Assembly (NCBI GenBank): GCA_013115135.1 | Contig: JABANP010000092.1 | Coordinates: 62,001 to 126,000, forward strand | From: Perkinsus olseni | Taxonomy: Eukaryota; Perkinsozoa; Perkinsida; Perkinsidae | Length of the DNA stretch: 64,000 nt | Direction: 5' to 3' | Shown: piece after piece, positions 1-12,001 of the stretch | Position numbering within the stretch: position 1 is the first letter of the stretch | Layout of the letters: every line of letters starts with the position of its first letter | Made by a program: the position numbers and the translations under genes | Notes under the pieces: generated by a model | Databases searched by the model: none | What the model saw: only the letters and a program-made list of their open reading frames with translations | What the model was told of the DNA's origin: nothing

Positions 1-156
1 GCGCCCATTACTACTGTTGAGAAGCGTGTCGCGGGTTGGTCGCCGAAAACGCAAGTCAGCGTTAAGGAACTGCAAGACTATCCAAGAGTGCAAGATTTAC
101 TGCAAAACTCGCAGGTTTCGATCTAAGATTTGTTTTCTACTTTTCCCACCCCCACC

Positions 157-3100
157 ATGTTGTTATCCCATCGCTGCAAGCCCCTCTCCTCCTCGATGAT
201 GGCGATGTGCGTGCGCGCTATTTCTTTTCATACCACTCCATCCGCAACTCTCCTTTCAAGAGGCCTTGCGAGCGCGGCTGCTCGAACCAGCGTATTGGAC
301 GGCTATCGACATCTCATTGAAAAAGGTAACGGCAGAGGGGCTATCCTTCAGTGAAGCTTCACCGAGCCACGAAATTATCGGTGACAGTATAAGGAATTGA
401 ATAATTTGAGCTCTCTCGTATCTTGCACGGCTCGACCCCAAGATACTTAATCGTTCAAGGTGCCAACTAAGCACTCCGAGCATCTCTGATGAATGACAAA
501 AACTTTGGAAGCGTTAACTCCGGGATGGTCTTTGTTTCTTTCTCTTCGTTATTCGGATATTTTCGATCTGACTTTTGTGTGAAATTCATCTCGAAAATCA
601 GATCCAAGGGAAAATTTTCCAGTTGTACTAGATGGTACGTAATCATCCGTCCCTTGATTATATATTTTCAGGTGAACTCAGTCCCGATGAGAAGCAAGAA
701 TCTATCATCATGAAGCTGAATGAAATAGCTCAGGGTCTCGAGAGATACTCTCCAACATATAACCAGCTTACACCGGAAGAAACAGCGGCCACTTCGACTC
801 AGACGACCACTGGAAAAGGTAATGAGGGAAGGGATGTAACGAGTCGTCGCGGTTAAGGGCTGTCAAACCAAACAGACAGAATAACCGAGACCTTGATCTA
901 AGAGGGCTGCGGACTAGTACTCAACCCAGAGCATCCATGAACGTTCGAGCGGGTAACGTAGGCTCACACTAGTTTAGCCAAATGAACGGCCTGAGGATTG
1001 AACCCCCGACCAGTAGACTGTCAGGCAGCTAGAGTTTTTAGGAGGCCGCGGTTGGGACAGGGAGCATCCCAGGATTCGTCGAGATTTTTGGCGAAGTGAA
1101 GAAGAGGATGAAGAGAAAAATCATGTTGTTGTTGTTTTCCTTTTTCTCGTCTTCATAACACCTCACTTAATAAACTAATTCTCTAGAATCGATTCTGGAT
1201 ATGATTTTTACGCGTAGGATGCAGAGGTTCTAAGATCGATTCTGAGTTTCAGAATTGGCTTATTAAGCAACCCGGTACCGACTGAGTTGGGGTACGGCGG
1301 CCGTACTACGGCTTCACACACAAAACTTGCCCCGATGATTTGAGGCCCCGTCTTATTTTTTTTTCGCGCAGGTTCATCAACACTAAATGGTGCTAACGAG
1401 ACCGCTAATAGTAGCGGAGGATTTTTCAGCCGCCTTTTTGGTGGTTCTGCAGCATCCACAGCTAGAGCTGAGATACCTCCAGTGGCCTTCCGCGGGTAGG
1501 TATTTTGCAACTCGGAAAATCGGTGAGCTTGGAAGTCTTCACCCTCATGGAGTTTATCTTCTCGGAATAATTATAGGGTTTCAGAAAAGCTCGACAAAAA
1601 TTTTCCGACTCTCCGAAAATTACCGATTGTATCTACCGGTCGGTGACCGACCGACCGTCGGTCGATTCAATGTGAAACTTGATCATCCTGCGAAAATTTT
1701 GGAAATTTGATACAACATTTCCGGGGTTTTTCGAATAGACGGAAAAAAGGTGTTTTCTTGATTTTCAGGTTGTACTTATGGGGCGGTTGCGGTAGTGGTA
1801 AATCGATGTTGATGGACTTATTCTATCAGCATGTTGCGGTCAAGGCGAAGAAGCGAGTTCATTTTCACGAATGGATGATGGATGTGATAAAAGGGAGATT
1901 TTGGGCGGAAAAATCTCCGGAAAAAATGACGACTTTTTCTCTTGATGTGGGGGCTTGGGATTCCTTTGGTTATGGTATCTTCTGTTGACCCGAGGAGGTT
2001 ACAGGGCACTGAGATCTTTTGCCTTGCCCAAAATGTGAGGATAGTGTTGGTGTGTAGGTCCATTCGAGGTTGCATGAGTCCCAGTTGAGAAGTTCGAGTA
2101 GAATGGCGAAGTGCAATACGGCATGGACGGCAGCCAGCGCTGAGGTAATAGGAAGCGGGTGTTCTTTAGCAATGTTTCCCGAGTGCCAGCCTGGACTCTA
2201 CTAGAGTCACTCTAGGATGGACGCGCCTTGGCGACGCTAGGTACGTTAGCTGCTCCAGTTAAACGCGTTGACGACGAGTATTCACCAAGTAGTTCAGACA
2301 GACTATTTAAGAAAGTAGAAATCAGAAAGGTCGTTCTTCAGTTCCACCTCCCGACGGTGGGTGCCGGCGCCGCTACGGGCCGCGTATCATGTGTGCAGAA
2401 TCTGCACACAGGTCGCTGAGCTCGTTAAACCGATGCCCAGCATGGCCCCTCACCCACCATAGATAGGTTTGGTAGCCGTCAGTGAAATGGTCTTCTATTG
2501 AGGCTATTGACACCGTCAATTTGACTGCTTCAATAGCAATTTTCTCATCGGCATTGTCCCAAGTTAGCAATTGCGGGTAGTATTCCAGCCTGAAACTCCC
2601 AGGAGCAATGCTCGTTCTTGTAGTGGACCTTAGCCAGAGCAGCGGGCAGTGACTTCAGCTTCGCTCTTAGTCACCGAGTAGAGAATAGTTTTGTAGAACG
2701 TGTGTAGTCTCTGGTAGGCATGGTGAACAACGATGGGGACTTAGTAGTCCTTCACAGTTGTAGCGGGGCGATAGATAGAACACCGGCACTATTTTTCGAG
2801 TCCAGTACCCTCTAATAGTTCGCAAAGCCTCGATCAGACTCCACCGGGCTAGCCTGCCGAGAGTGTCTAACTCGAAACAGTCGCTGAACTCGCTGACGAA
2901 ACCAGAGGTAATGAACTGAGTCACGCTGCGTTACTGCTCGCATCTTCGCGGCGTGACTCACGCTTCTCAGTGTATCTAAGCTCAACACACCATCTGGTAC
3001 TCGAAGAACGGGTAGCTTCACATCCAGAACATCACCATCAGGAACTCTAAACCACCGATACCCCAAGTTTGGGTTCCCAGCCATGACCCAGCGTGGGCGT

Positions 3101-6100
3101 CACCAACCTGTGACCACAAGCGTCGTTTTTCAATAGCCTATCACAAGTTGTGATTCACAACTAGATAGTTTTTACCAGAAGTTATGGACCAAAAACGGCG
3201 ACTTAGCCCTAGTGCCCGCTAGTACTGATTTACCTGTTCGACTATCGACTAAATGAATACAGCGCGCTGAAGTTTAGGAATCCGGTACGACTACTACGGA
3301 GCTACTACACTCACTCTTCTGACGGCCGGGATACTAAAGCTCGGGTGTACCCCTGAAGTTAGTATTAGTATGCTTACTAACAGCAAACAAGTACTCGACT
3401 ACGTCCACGTATGTGGTCGAGTACTTGTTCGTAGTTCGTTCACGCTTATACTCGTTGGCGAGGTCGAAAGAGAGCCGAAAAGAATTGGTCATCTGCTACA
3501 TCCTCGATAGTTGAACTTCGCTCCGTCGGCATGTCCTTCCCGAAGGAAAACACAACACCGTTGTGAGAACAGCCTTGAGGGTTTTTGAAAATGCTGTACC
3601 ATTCCTCAACATCTTTTTGAAGTGGCACAATCGAGGGAGAATGTTCCGCGGGTTTGAGCTGCTGCTGAAAATCGCGAGTAAATGTGACCTAGTGTTGGGT
3701 TCAAATAGTTATCAGAATTTCTATAATATTGGAGTCCTAGTTTCTCTCATGTTACATTTCGTGTCCTATGTTGTCTCCCATAGTTCCTATCTCAGGCCCA
3801 GCGATTGAGTCTTCAGTGTGAGGTTGGAGGGCATCAGAACGACCTTATTGACCAAGTTGCCGACGAGATGATGAAGGAAGCTTGGCTGCTCTGCTTCGAT
3901 GAGTTCCAGGTATAAATCGAAATCGATCGGGTGATCGATCTTGTCGATTGGATGTATCTTCGTTGGATTTTTACCGTACCTTTAGGTTACCTTCATCTCA
4001 GACGCGGTGATAATGCGGCGTTTATTCAGTAAACTGTTTGAAAGGGGATGTGTGGTGATAGCGACTTCGAACCGTCCCCCGGAGGATCTTTACAAAAATG
4101 GGTTGAACAGAGGACTTTTTCTCCCGTTCATTCCAATGATAAAAAGATTCACTGAGGTAAGGAGAGCGTTGAGGAAATGCAAGTGGAGGGCAAGATTGCA
4201 AGATTTCTATCAGGTGGTTAATCTGGACTCAAGCGTTGATTATCGTTATATAATGGCCCAGGCGGCTAACGGTGGTGATGATAGAAGTGTTTTCTTATCG
4301 CCTTTGAACGACTATAATAAACGACTTCTCGAGGCCAAGTTTTACAGGATGGCCAAGAATGAGGTTAACACACACCAAAAGTAAGGTGCAGTGAGTTGAA
4401 AATTTTCGTCAGAATTTCCCGGAAAGTTTCGTGTAGAATCGTGAAATTTTGGGGAGCTTGATTCGAAAAACCATGATTTTGGAATGATATGGCAGAATTC
4501 TTAAAGAATTTGCGGACCACTCTTCTCTTGCAACACGGAAAATGCTTATGTTTATCCGCGGAGAAAATTTTTCTCCTGAAAATTATGAATACCCGTGGAT
4601 TTAGCCCGGACTCGAAGACGCGCTACCGACAAAAGATTTTTGTCAATTTTAATGGTAGCTTGAGCTCCATTCATGCAAGATTCACATTTCCCGGCTCAAG
4701 AAGTTGAAATTTCGTAAAATCCGAGAGAGAAAAATACGAAAATTCCTTTCAGGTTGGAAATCCAGGGTCGGCACTTGGACGTTCGCAGAGCAGCCCGGCA
4801 CACAGCCCTCGCGTGGTTCACTTTCAAGGAACTCTGCGATAGACCGTTGGGCGCCGCAGACTATCTCGCCATTGGTGAGTCACAATCGATCATCAGGGCG
4901 AGCGCTAAGTGCGCCTGTAGGCAAACACTATCATACGATATTCATCGAGGACGTTCCGGTGTTGACGATGAACGAGCGCGATCAGGCAAGGGGGTTGGAG
5001 GAGGGGTTCCTTACGGATGATTTTTGCGAAAAGGTTAAAAAAATCGGCATATCTTTGTTTTTGTTAAGTTTCTTCTTCGACCTCGAACTTCTGTCATTTG
5101 TTTCTTGAGAGTATTAACGATACACTATCTGAATCGATCGTATTGATCAACCTTTTCTCTCAATCTTGTGGCGCGCTGGAAGGCTTTCGGTGAAGGTACG
5201 TCGGTTTATCACCTTAATAGACGGCCTTTACGAGGCTGGGACGAAACTGGTATGTTCGGCCGAAGCAGAGCCGGGTGGGTGGGGGGCCTCCTTCTCGTGG
5301 CCTGGATTCGTTTTCTCTACTCCTTCGAGTGCTTCCGATCATCATCACCGGCGTATCTTTGTTTAACCTGTTAGGTGCCCTCTTTTCGATCAGTGAAGAG
5401 GACAAGTCGTCTTCGGCCTTTGATGAAGTCTTCGCTTGGGATAGGACAGTGTCGAGGTTGATGGAGGTAACGTTGGCTTCGGGAGAGGCACCATCGATTG
5501 TCAGCATTGTTACACTAGTAGTGGTGTATCACGACAGAATTACAGAGAATCGGCTTTCTCTGTAGTTTAAATCACCGGGGATATTTTCGTACGACAAAGC
5601 AGCCTCAGTGGGTTTTTCTTTCATGCTAGAGGGCGACCCAATTCGTTATGCAAATCGCCATCTTCGAGTTTATTTCGAACCCACGAAGTTGTCGCACACC
5701 AGTTGGACTGCTCCGGTATTTTGATGAGAATTCAATTATATATCGATCAGCCGTTTCATCGACCATTTCGATAGTGAATTTCGCGCACGCCGAGTCTACC
5801 ATTTTGATACGCAACCGTGCCGTTACGACGTAACACCTTACACAGTGCGCATTGCATACGCCCTTGCAACGACCAAAATGTTACACCGGATATTCTCCCC
5901 AAGACTGAGAGCGCTCCCATTCATGGTTATCTTAGAAATTCATTCGCGTTGCAGGCAGTAGAGGAGATTTTGTAAATATCCGTATAGCTTAGCTTGAAGT
6001 GATATGCGTCAGATGCAGTCTGGCGAGTATCTTTCGGAACACGCGAGGAAGCTCAGTGCTGATCAAATGCTAGGCCAATACGAGTTGAACAACCTTTCTA

Positions 6101-6411
6101 AGGAAGACATGGACGACCTGTGGTTCAGGTGAAGGAAATCGATTAAGCGGGCGCGCGCGAAAGTGTTTGATAGGTATGATCGTGATGATAGTGGTTCAAT
6201 TGACGTGTCCGAGTTGACGCTTCTTCTGGAGGATTTGACGGAGCATGTGGAGGGTCATCGGAATGTGCCGGCTGAAGTTGTGATCGCCTCGATGGACTTC
6301 CTCGATCTCGACAAAAATGGGGTGATCGATAGAAATGAGTTTGATCAGTACTGTCAGAAATACGGTTTGGCAATCACAGGCCCTATCAAGCTAGGCAACG
6401 CAACAGCGTAG
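157..6411 (+). CDS. AFG1: AFG1/LACE1-type mitochondrial AAA ATPase fused to C-terminal EF-hands, spliced
   Basis: AFG1-family P-loop ATPase, a mitochondrial protein-quality-control factor. The start at 157 has CCACC before ATG and a basic, Ser-rich mitochondrial-type N-terminus. Exons traced: 157-325, 672-818, 1372-1495, 1769-about 1975, 3817-3909, 3986-4156, 4214-4380, 4753-4874, 4921-4985, 5196-5274, 5375-5466, 6013-6128, 6174-6411; phases match except around the uncertain exon-4 end. Walker A is [14 protein letters not shown] (exon 4), Walker B LLCFDEFQ (exon 5), the sensor-like motif [11 protein letters not shown] (exon 6), and the AFG1 motifs [16 protein letters not shown] and RTVSRLME follow. 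After the normal AFG1 end, two canonical EF-hand loops occur, [12 protein letters not shown] and [12 protein letters not shown]. The fusion is read through one 45-bp intron (6129-6173). The 1.8-kb intron 4 holds retroelement debris. ATPase identity is secure; the fusion needs cDNA. Confidence 0.88.
2373..3084 (-). pseudogene. Possible retroelement coding debris (RNase H-like) in AFG1 intron
   Basis: Minus-strand open segments (2373-2570, 2667-2924, 2812-3084) lie inside the long AFG1 intron, antisense to the gene. One reads [19 protein letters not shown], which resembles the C-terminal end of a retroelement RNase H domain (hydrophobic, W, GH-G, N-E, D). The reading frame is broken between segments and no LTR, target duplication or poly(A) tail was found. 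Read as a decayed insertion; the family is not determined, and a chance resemblance is possible. Confidence 0.3.
3386..3429. repeat. Perfect 14-bp inverted repeat in AFG1 intron
   Basis: AACAAGTACTCGAC (3386-3399) is followed after 16 bp by its exact reverse complement (3416-3429). It lies inside AFG1 intron 4. It may be a hairpin or the remnant of a small inverted-repeat element. Confidence 0.6.
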
Positions 6412-6706
6412 CGACGTGGTCTGGTTGTGGTCGTTGTGGTTGCATTTCTTACGTACACTGTGACGTCTAGTCTTTTGATTTCTCTACCAGTAGGTCTCTA
6501 TGGTCCTCCTCTCAGTATTTTTTCACATTCCCGTACGATTGGTTGCTGGAGATGTTCGAGTTGTGTTGAGTTTATACGGAAAGCTGAGTTCATTCGAGAT
6601 GAGTATTCGACTTGTCTTCTCGACAGTTGTGGCTGATTAAGGGATTGCATCCGGAATGGTGGTATTTCAACTGGGCGTACATATACTGTAAAAGTCTCCC
6701 AATTAT

Positions 6707-6737
6707 GGCATCCTAGCCTATTATAGGCTAGAATGCC
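6707..6737. repeat. 31-bp near-perfect palindrome beside tRNA-Gly
   Basis: Arms of 15 bp (6707-6721 and 6723-6737) around a single central T, with one mismatch; the inner core TAGCCTAT-T-ATAGGCTA is perfect. It lies 11 bp beyond the 3' end of the minus-strand tRNA-Gly gene and downstream of the AFG1 stop codon, so it could fold in either transcript. Function unknown. Confidence 0.6.
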
Positions 6738-6748
6738 ATTATTAGAAT

Positions 6749-6819
6749 GCACCGTCCGGGAATTGAACCCGGACCATCTGCTTGGAAGGCAGATATCCTA
6801 ACCATTAGACCAACGGTGC
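6749..6819 (-). tRNA. tRNA-Gly(UCC)
   Basis: A 71-nt cloverleaf on the minus strand. Acceptor arms GCACCGT/ACGGTGC pair fully. The D-arm contains GTCTAATGGTTAGGA. The anticodon stem is TCTGC/GCAGA around loop CTTCCAA, giving anticodon UCC. The T-arm GTCCGGGTTCAATTCCCGGAC has a normal B-box. It sits between the convergently placed AFG1 end and the MCU start, on the opposite strand. Confidence 0.93.
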
Positions 6820-6850
6820 TGTCGTGTAGTTCTTTTGATTGACTGCGGAG

Positions 6851-8566
6851 ATGAAGGATCACATGATAAGCGTATTTGGTCGACGGCTACTAGGCGGCGC
6901 CCTGTCGTGTTATCCTTACCGAACCCTTGCCGCCTCCCACCGGCATGCGCGAGCGTTCCCGCACAGTAGACTCTTCTCCACCTCACTCGGATACGCCCCC
7001 ATCGCTGTTGCCAGAATAGATAGAGCCGAAGAAGCTCATCCAAGAGGACTCTATTTAGAGGTGAGACGCGTTAACTCATGTGCGATGTTGTTTCTTCGTA
7101 GTGATTATCATCATTAGAAAAGAGGAATATAATTAAAAAAAGAGAAAGAAGAAGAAAATATTGAGACGGGGAAGTGAAAAGGCTGTCATTCTTCTTGAAT
7201 GACCGTATACTATTCTGCCGTATATTCTAGGGTAGCTTCCTCTTTTCTCTTGCTGTAAAATTCCGTAGAAAACCCAACTGGATCGACAGGAAAAGCGCAC
7301 AGTGATCATCATCAATACTCTCTGATAGTCGAATCATCAGGTATGTCCTTCTGAGGTTGCCGCGGGTGCCAAGTCGCTGGTGATTCCCGTACGGCCGGGA
7401 GAAGCTGTTGGAGATCTTTGTGAAGTACGCTTTAGACTTTTCCGTGTTTACACGCTGTGTCGTACCACTCCTTTTTCAACGTCTGCAGAAAGTAAAGGAG
7501 TCTATTGGTTCCACTCGGGTTGATATTCTGACCAACGCCCCAGAGAGCCTCATCGTATCACAGCAGGAGTCGGCCTTGAAGCTCCTCGATGCCGATGGAG
7601 GCTTTCAGGTGAGCCGAGCGAGCATTCCTCCAACGCCCAATCATACTTATCTTCCTATCACTAACTAGTTTCAGCTCTGGTCAATGTTCAGTTGCGCGTC
7701 GCTCCGCCCGAAAGCACGCGGCTGGAGCCACAGTTGGTTCGAGTCTTACCTACGGATAGTAGCGCCCCACCCGACTCTGGCGATATCGAGAGACTGACGG
7801 CTTTGAAGGATCAGCGTCGAAGGCTGCGAGCTTCAGAGGAAGAAATACGCAGCCTTGCGTTGAGGAAAACCAAGTGAGCAAGTGACGGAAGGAGGATGGT
7901 CATCATGGATGTTATTTCTCAGTAAGTACGCTATTGGTGGAGTTGTGCTGTTCTCCGTCGAATGGGCTCTGGTCTACTACGGCACTTACTTTCTTTACGG
8001 ATGGGATGTCATGGAGCCAATAACAGTACAGTGATGCTGTCTTCCGGCCCGATCCAAATACATAATACTGGAGTATCTCCTTACATTCTTTCAGTACCTA
8101 TTGGCGCTACTAGACGTCATCGTCACTTACGGTTTTTTTATGCTTTGGAGGGAAGATTACTCGCCGAAGACTCTGCAGCAAGTGAGCCCACAGTAGAGCT
8201 TCTTCACGAAAGCATGATCCCCTGGGAGACCCCGAAGGGATCCTCCTAGGTTCCATCTGATATGAAAGAAAGAGTATCAATCTTAATTCTTGGAATCGCT
8301 GCCGAAAAATCTTGACCGAAGCAGGAGCCAAAGAGGCTATAGAAAAATTTAGACGAAGAAATGCTGAGTTAATAGATGCTAGTCCAGAGACTGTATTCAA
8401 TGAATTACTAATTACCTCTATCCTGCCATCGTGGCTGCTGCCGCCTTAGCAGGTCATCTACTCGAGACATGAGCGTAAGCTGAGTGAAAGCCGAGGCTTC
8501 GACTTGAAGTTACAGCAGGCTGTCGAGCGGGAGATCAGACTGCTAGAAGATAGGCTCAAGAAATAA
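6851..8566 (+). CDS. MCU: Mitochondrial calcium uniporter pore subunit (MCU), spliced
   Basis: Pore-forming subunit of the inner-membrane Ca2+ uniporter. Eight exons give a consistent reading frame of about 339 aa: 6851-7060, 7341-7424, 7489-7608, 7692-7873, 7923-8025, 8095-8181, 8273-8392, 8453-8566. Exon 1 encodes an Arg/His-rich, acid-poor presequence typical of matrix import. A first membrane helix (KYAIGGVVLFSVEWALVYYG) leads to the selectivity-filter motif WDVMEPITY, matching the family signature WDxMEP, then a second helix (YLLALLDVIVTYGFFML) and REDYSPKTLQ, also typical of the family. The C-terminal exons encode a charged region, probably coiled coil. The final acceptor could be at 8450 instead, adding one Gln. 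The gene starts 439 bp after the AFG1-EF-hand stop. Confidence 0.9.
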
Positions 8567-8866
8567 AGTCTCTCATCTTGGGTGTTATCAGCATGTTTCA
8601 CGGAGGAAAGCTGTTGTTTTGTTCAACCGTACTTGGATGACAGCGTCTTTCGCCGGACTCGACTTTGGGGATATCGAGCTTGGGGCTCGCGCTATCAGCT
8701 CGTCTTATAACTTGAAGTACTGAGTCTGTGACGCGTGCCCAGAATTGGGAGAAGCGAGCGACACGAGATGGTTCCTCCCTATGCGATCTTGATGTTGCGT
8801 CGCTTTAGCAATGTTGGTCTCGCGGTGCTTGGCACGAGTTGGTTGTACAGGGCAGTAGAGTAACAG

Positions 8867-8938
8867 CTGGAATGGTCTAGTTGGTTATGACGATCGCCTC
8901 ACACGCGATAGGTCCTGAGTTCGATTCTCGGTTCCAGT
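8867..8938 (+). tRNA. tRNA-Val(CAC), copy 1
   Basis: A 72-nt cloverleaf: acceptor CTGGAAT/GTTCCAG (one G-T pair), D-arm TCTAGTTGGTTATGA, anticodon stem ATCGC/GCGAT with loop CTCACAC (anticodon CAC), and T-arm CTGAG-TTCGATT-CTCGG. A second copy is at 14244-14315. The 5' base is C, which is unusual among tRNA-Val genes. Confidence 0.9.
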
Positions 8939-9984
8939 ACATTTCATCGAACCTCTCATTTCTTGGGTAGCTTCATATTCTTCATTATCATGAACTAAAG
9001 ACCCTCCCGACTCCAGCGTAGGGACGTTTTCCGAGTCCTTCTTAGCTTTCGGGCATACAAGCTCTCTTGGTTGCGACTATTCAGTTTCGATACACTCGCA
9101 ACTCCGAACAAACAAGAGGAACAAGACGCACATGAACAACATGATAAATAAAGGACAACACAGGAGGATGAGGAAAGCTAAATCTGACAGCACTCCACAC
9201 ACTCGCCCTCGGGGGCGCCTTCAACTGTACCTTCATTATCACCCATCTTCTTTCTCATTGGATCGGCATTTTTTCCTGTGAAATTGGAGGATCAAGCGGC
9301 CTCCAAAGTGCTCGTATTCTTGGGGAGGGACATCAAGGGATAGCCTCAGCCATGCGGTAGCAACTGCCAACGCCTGTATATTTGCCGAAGGCCGGAGCGT
9401 TTTCCTTAAGAATTTGTCGGGTATCAGTTGAAAGATGGTTCAATGATAAAAGGCCAGCCTCCTTGAGCGCGTTCCAGCTTTTCCTTCTTCGCAACTCGGA
9501 TCTCCAAGTTGTCAATTTTACCAGAGAAGAACCACAACCACGTTTCGCTGAGAAGCAACACAGCGAGCATCCATTAACATATAGCTAGACCGACTCCATC
9601 AAACACACAGGTCATCCTGAAGCCTCCCCTAGACTTACAAATAATACCAATGCTTCTTATCGTATAGCGAAGTGCACATCTCCGATGTCGAATCATCTTT
9701 TGAACGAACGAAAAACTTAAAGCGCATTTTCTAAAGAGGACTTCTCTGTTCGCTCCTCTCCCACCGCCCAACTCTAACTCGTGCACGCATATCTGTGGAG
9801 GGGAGCGTGACAGGTGAAGAAAGAAGAGGAAAAATCATGCATGCTCTGGATGTCAGCTGTTCGACTCAACTTATGCAACTTCTTGATCTAAGTGTCAAAG
9901 GCTTGCATCGCAGCTATGATTTCATTATGATTAACACTGCCAACCTGTCTTATCCCGCATGCTGTCAAAGTGACAGCATCATAT
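8939..9984. other. Stretch without a recognised gene
   Basis: Only short open frames on both strands, without convincing splice sites or domain motifs. Nothing structural noted. Confidence 0.5.
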
Positions 9985-10242
9985 TCATTGTGTCACTGAA
10001 TGAAACATGCTCATAAACACTACTATCAAATTTTTCGTGAGAGAGTTTACCGCTCCGGAGTCGAATATGTCGATAAAAATACTAGATTTAGGGATAGAAC
10101 ATCCGCGGGCGAGACGCTCGGCGTCGGGAAAGTGAGTGGGGTAATGCTCACGAAAATGGTAAGGCGGGTGGAGTGAGGAGCCAGAGAGTAGCCTAGGAAC
10201 AGTAGTCAATCCGTAGCCCCTCAAGTGCACCAAGGCCGCCAT
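9985..10242 (-). CDS. Hypothetical ORF, 85 aa
   Basis: Minus-strand ORF beginning with ATG at 10242 and an N-terminus rich in Arg, Ser and Leu (MAALVHLRGYGLTTVPRLL) that could be a targeting sequence. No family recognised. It may be a first exon with further exons downstream, or a chance frame. Confidence 0.22.
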   Translation of the reverse strand: MAALVHLRGYGLTTVPRLLSGSSLHPPYHFREHYPTHFPDAERLARGCSIPKSSIFIDIFDSGAVNSLTKNLIVVFMSMFHSVTQ

Positions 10243-10539
10243 TTGTTACTTTCTTCTAGTTGATGGGCTTCTTGTTCAAATTAGGCGTTTCGGTGGCACG
10301 GCAATAGTTGTAACAATTCAGATTTTGAAACAACGGGCTACCTATCCAGCAAATGTGGGACGAGTTTCATTTCATTCATCGTCGGAGCAGGGATCACCAT
10401 TGAAATAGTCTTATCACAACAGTGTTACAAACAACAACATCTCAGGACATTATCTGATAACAAGTGGTAAGCATGAAGCTGTCATGTTCCGGCTGTAGCA
10501 GTAGTATTGTTAGTAATCTAGGCAATCCTGATGTACGCT

Positions 10540-11016
10540 TCCCTCAAACTTTCGAAAGTGTCGAACTTCTTCAAAATTGCCTTTCGGACCAGCAAACAAA
10601 CTTCCCTCAAGCCTCCAAAAATAATCTGCGATTCGCTACCCTTTAAACTGTGGTATTGCCTCGACGCTGAGGACCTGAATGAGTCGAGCTCCTCCCGAAA
10701 AGTTGAGTCATCAAGGTCTCTGAGGGGATCGGTTATTCCACGCCTGAGAGAAATGAAGCAAGGTGGGTTGCATAACACAGACACTAATGATTAGTGCCTA
10801 TCAAGAGACTAATGCCATCCTGAGACTTACAAAGACAACAGTCCTCGCTCAGGACAAAATAGTGTGTCCGTACGTATTCCATTTAACACATCCACAATCA
10901 ACTCCGTCCTCTTCACTGCACGTTCTTGGCCGCGGCGATAAATACAAGTGGCTTCTTCAATGTAATGATCGTCCAGATGGAATACGATATTCTCGTCCAC
11001 CAGTGGAGGGAAGTCC
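10540..11016 (-). CDS. Hypothetical gene, two internal exons
   Basis: Two minus-strand exons join in frame. Exon A runs from the acceptor TCTCTCAG at about 11016 to the donor GTAAGT at about 10837 and contains FPPLVDENIVFHLDDHYIEE. Exon B starts after the acceptor ATTTCTCTCAG near 10744, continues with RGITDPLRDLDDSTFREEL, and ends near 10540. Both acceptors have pyrimidine tracts and the phase-2 join is consistent. The composition is acidic and charged. I do not recognise the family, and the first and last exons were not located. Antisense frames here are also open but lack comparable splice sites. Confidence 0.5.
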
Positions 11017-11291
11017 TGAGAGAGACCCACGAGTCGGCAAAGGTGAGCTCATGGAGCTCAGTGAGCAAAGCTCACCGTCGGGCGATTACGCGAAATTGTG
11101 GATCTGGCAGGTGAACTTGAGCGGCGCGCAGGGCACTTGTTCCAACAGCGTGACAGAGCGGTATCATCGAAATGAAAGTAACAGCAGTTGACACGCAGAG
11201 GATGATGATGTGTAACATTCAAGGGTTTAACTTTGCCACTGCATGAAAGCACCATCGTTGAGGTCATGGCGTCATATCGTCCTGGAGCCAA

Positions 11292-12001
11292 TTAAAGTGC
11301 TAAGCCCTTCCGGGTTGCAAGTCCACGGCCAAAAATCCGGGTTAGACCTCCATGGGTCGGTTTTCCCATTTCCCATGCTCTATTAGAGTGATGCTACTCG
11401 GAAAGGTCGACTTTCTGGGTGCATTTTCCAAGACGTCTCCCCGGGCGACCTTTCTCGAATTGAAGTACCAGCATGCAGAATGACATCCAGCGGAAAAACT
11501 TGGTACTTGGAAGACGAAAAACATCTACCTTTTCCTTGTTCTTAACGTTTTTCCGTAACGTTCTTGTGATACTTGGGAAACCGAACCTTGTAGAATTTAG
11601 AATAAGGTGAATTGGTCATTGGTTGGGTGTCTTTGGCAAGGTGTAGTTATCGCCTTGGGACATGACCATGCTCGCGAATTATTGTTTCCGCCTACAATTA
11701 TTGCTCTCTATCAAGTTACGAGTGCGCTTGGAAAAAAAGGATTGTGCTTCGGAGTCGCGAGACTGGTGGAAAGAACTACTTTCCCTCTACTTGGACTTCG
11801 AAAAGTGGGCACTTGAATTGGCTCCCGGTGTTGTGAACGCAGTGATATTACAGCACAGTGTTTGGTTCATGCGAGCACGTAACGCGGCATGCAAATGTGC
11901 ATTACCTTACACATAATAGTATTAGACAAGCATCCGAATCACACCGCCCCTCCAAGGTCCACATGTATCATCGGTGCCCTATTTCACGAGAAAGGCTCCT
12001 T
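11292..12001. other. Stretch without a recognised gene
   Basis: Short frames only; no coding signature or repeat recognised before the CCTTACG cluster begins. Confidence 0.45.

Noticed and set aside
1..150. 60-aa ORF before AFG1
   Set aside because: Short, basic, no motif, ends within the AFG1 presequence region; probably 5' untranslated sequence.
10763..11191. 142-aa plus-strand ORF
   Set aside because: Antisense to two minus-strand exons that have better pyrimidine-tract acceptors, a GTAAGT donor and a consistent phase. A short plus-strand alternative was also considered and judged weaker.
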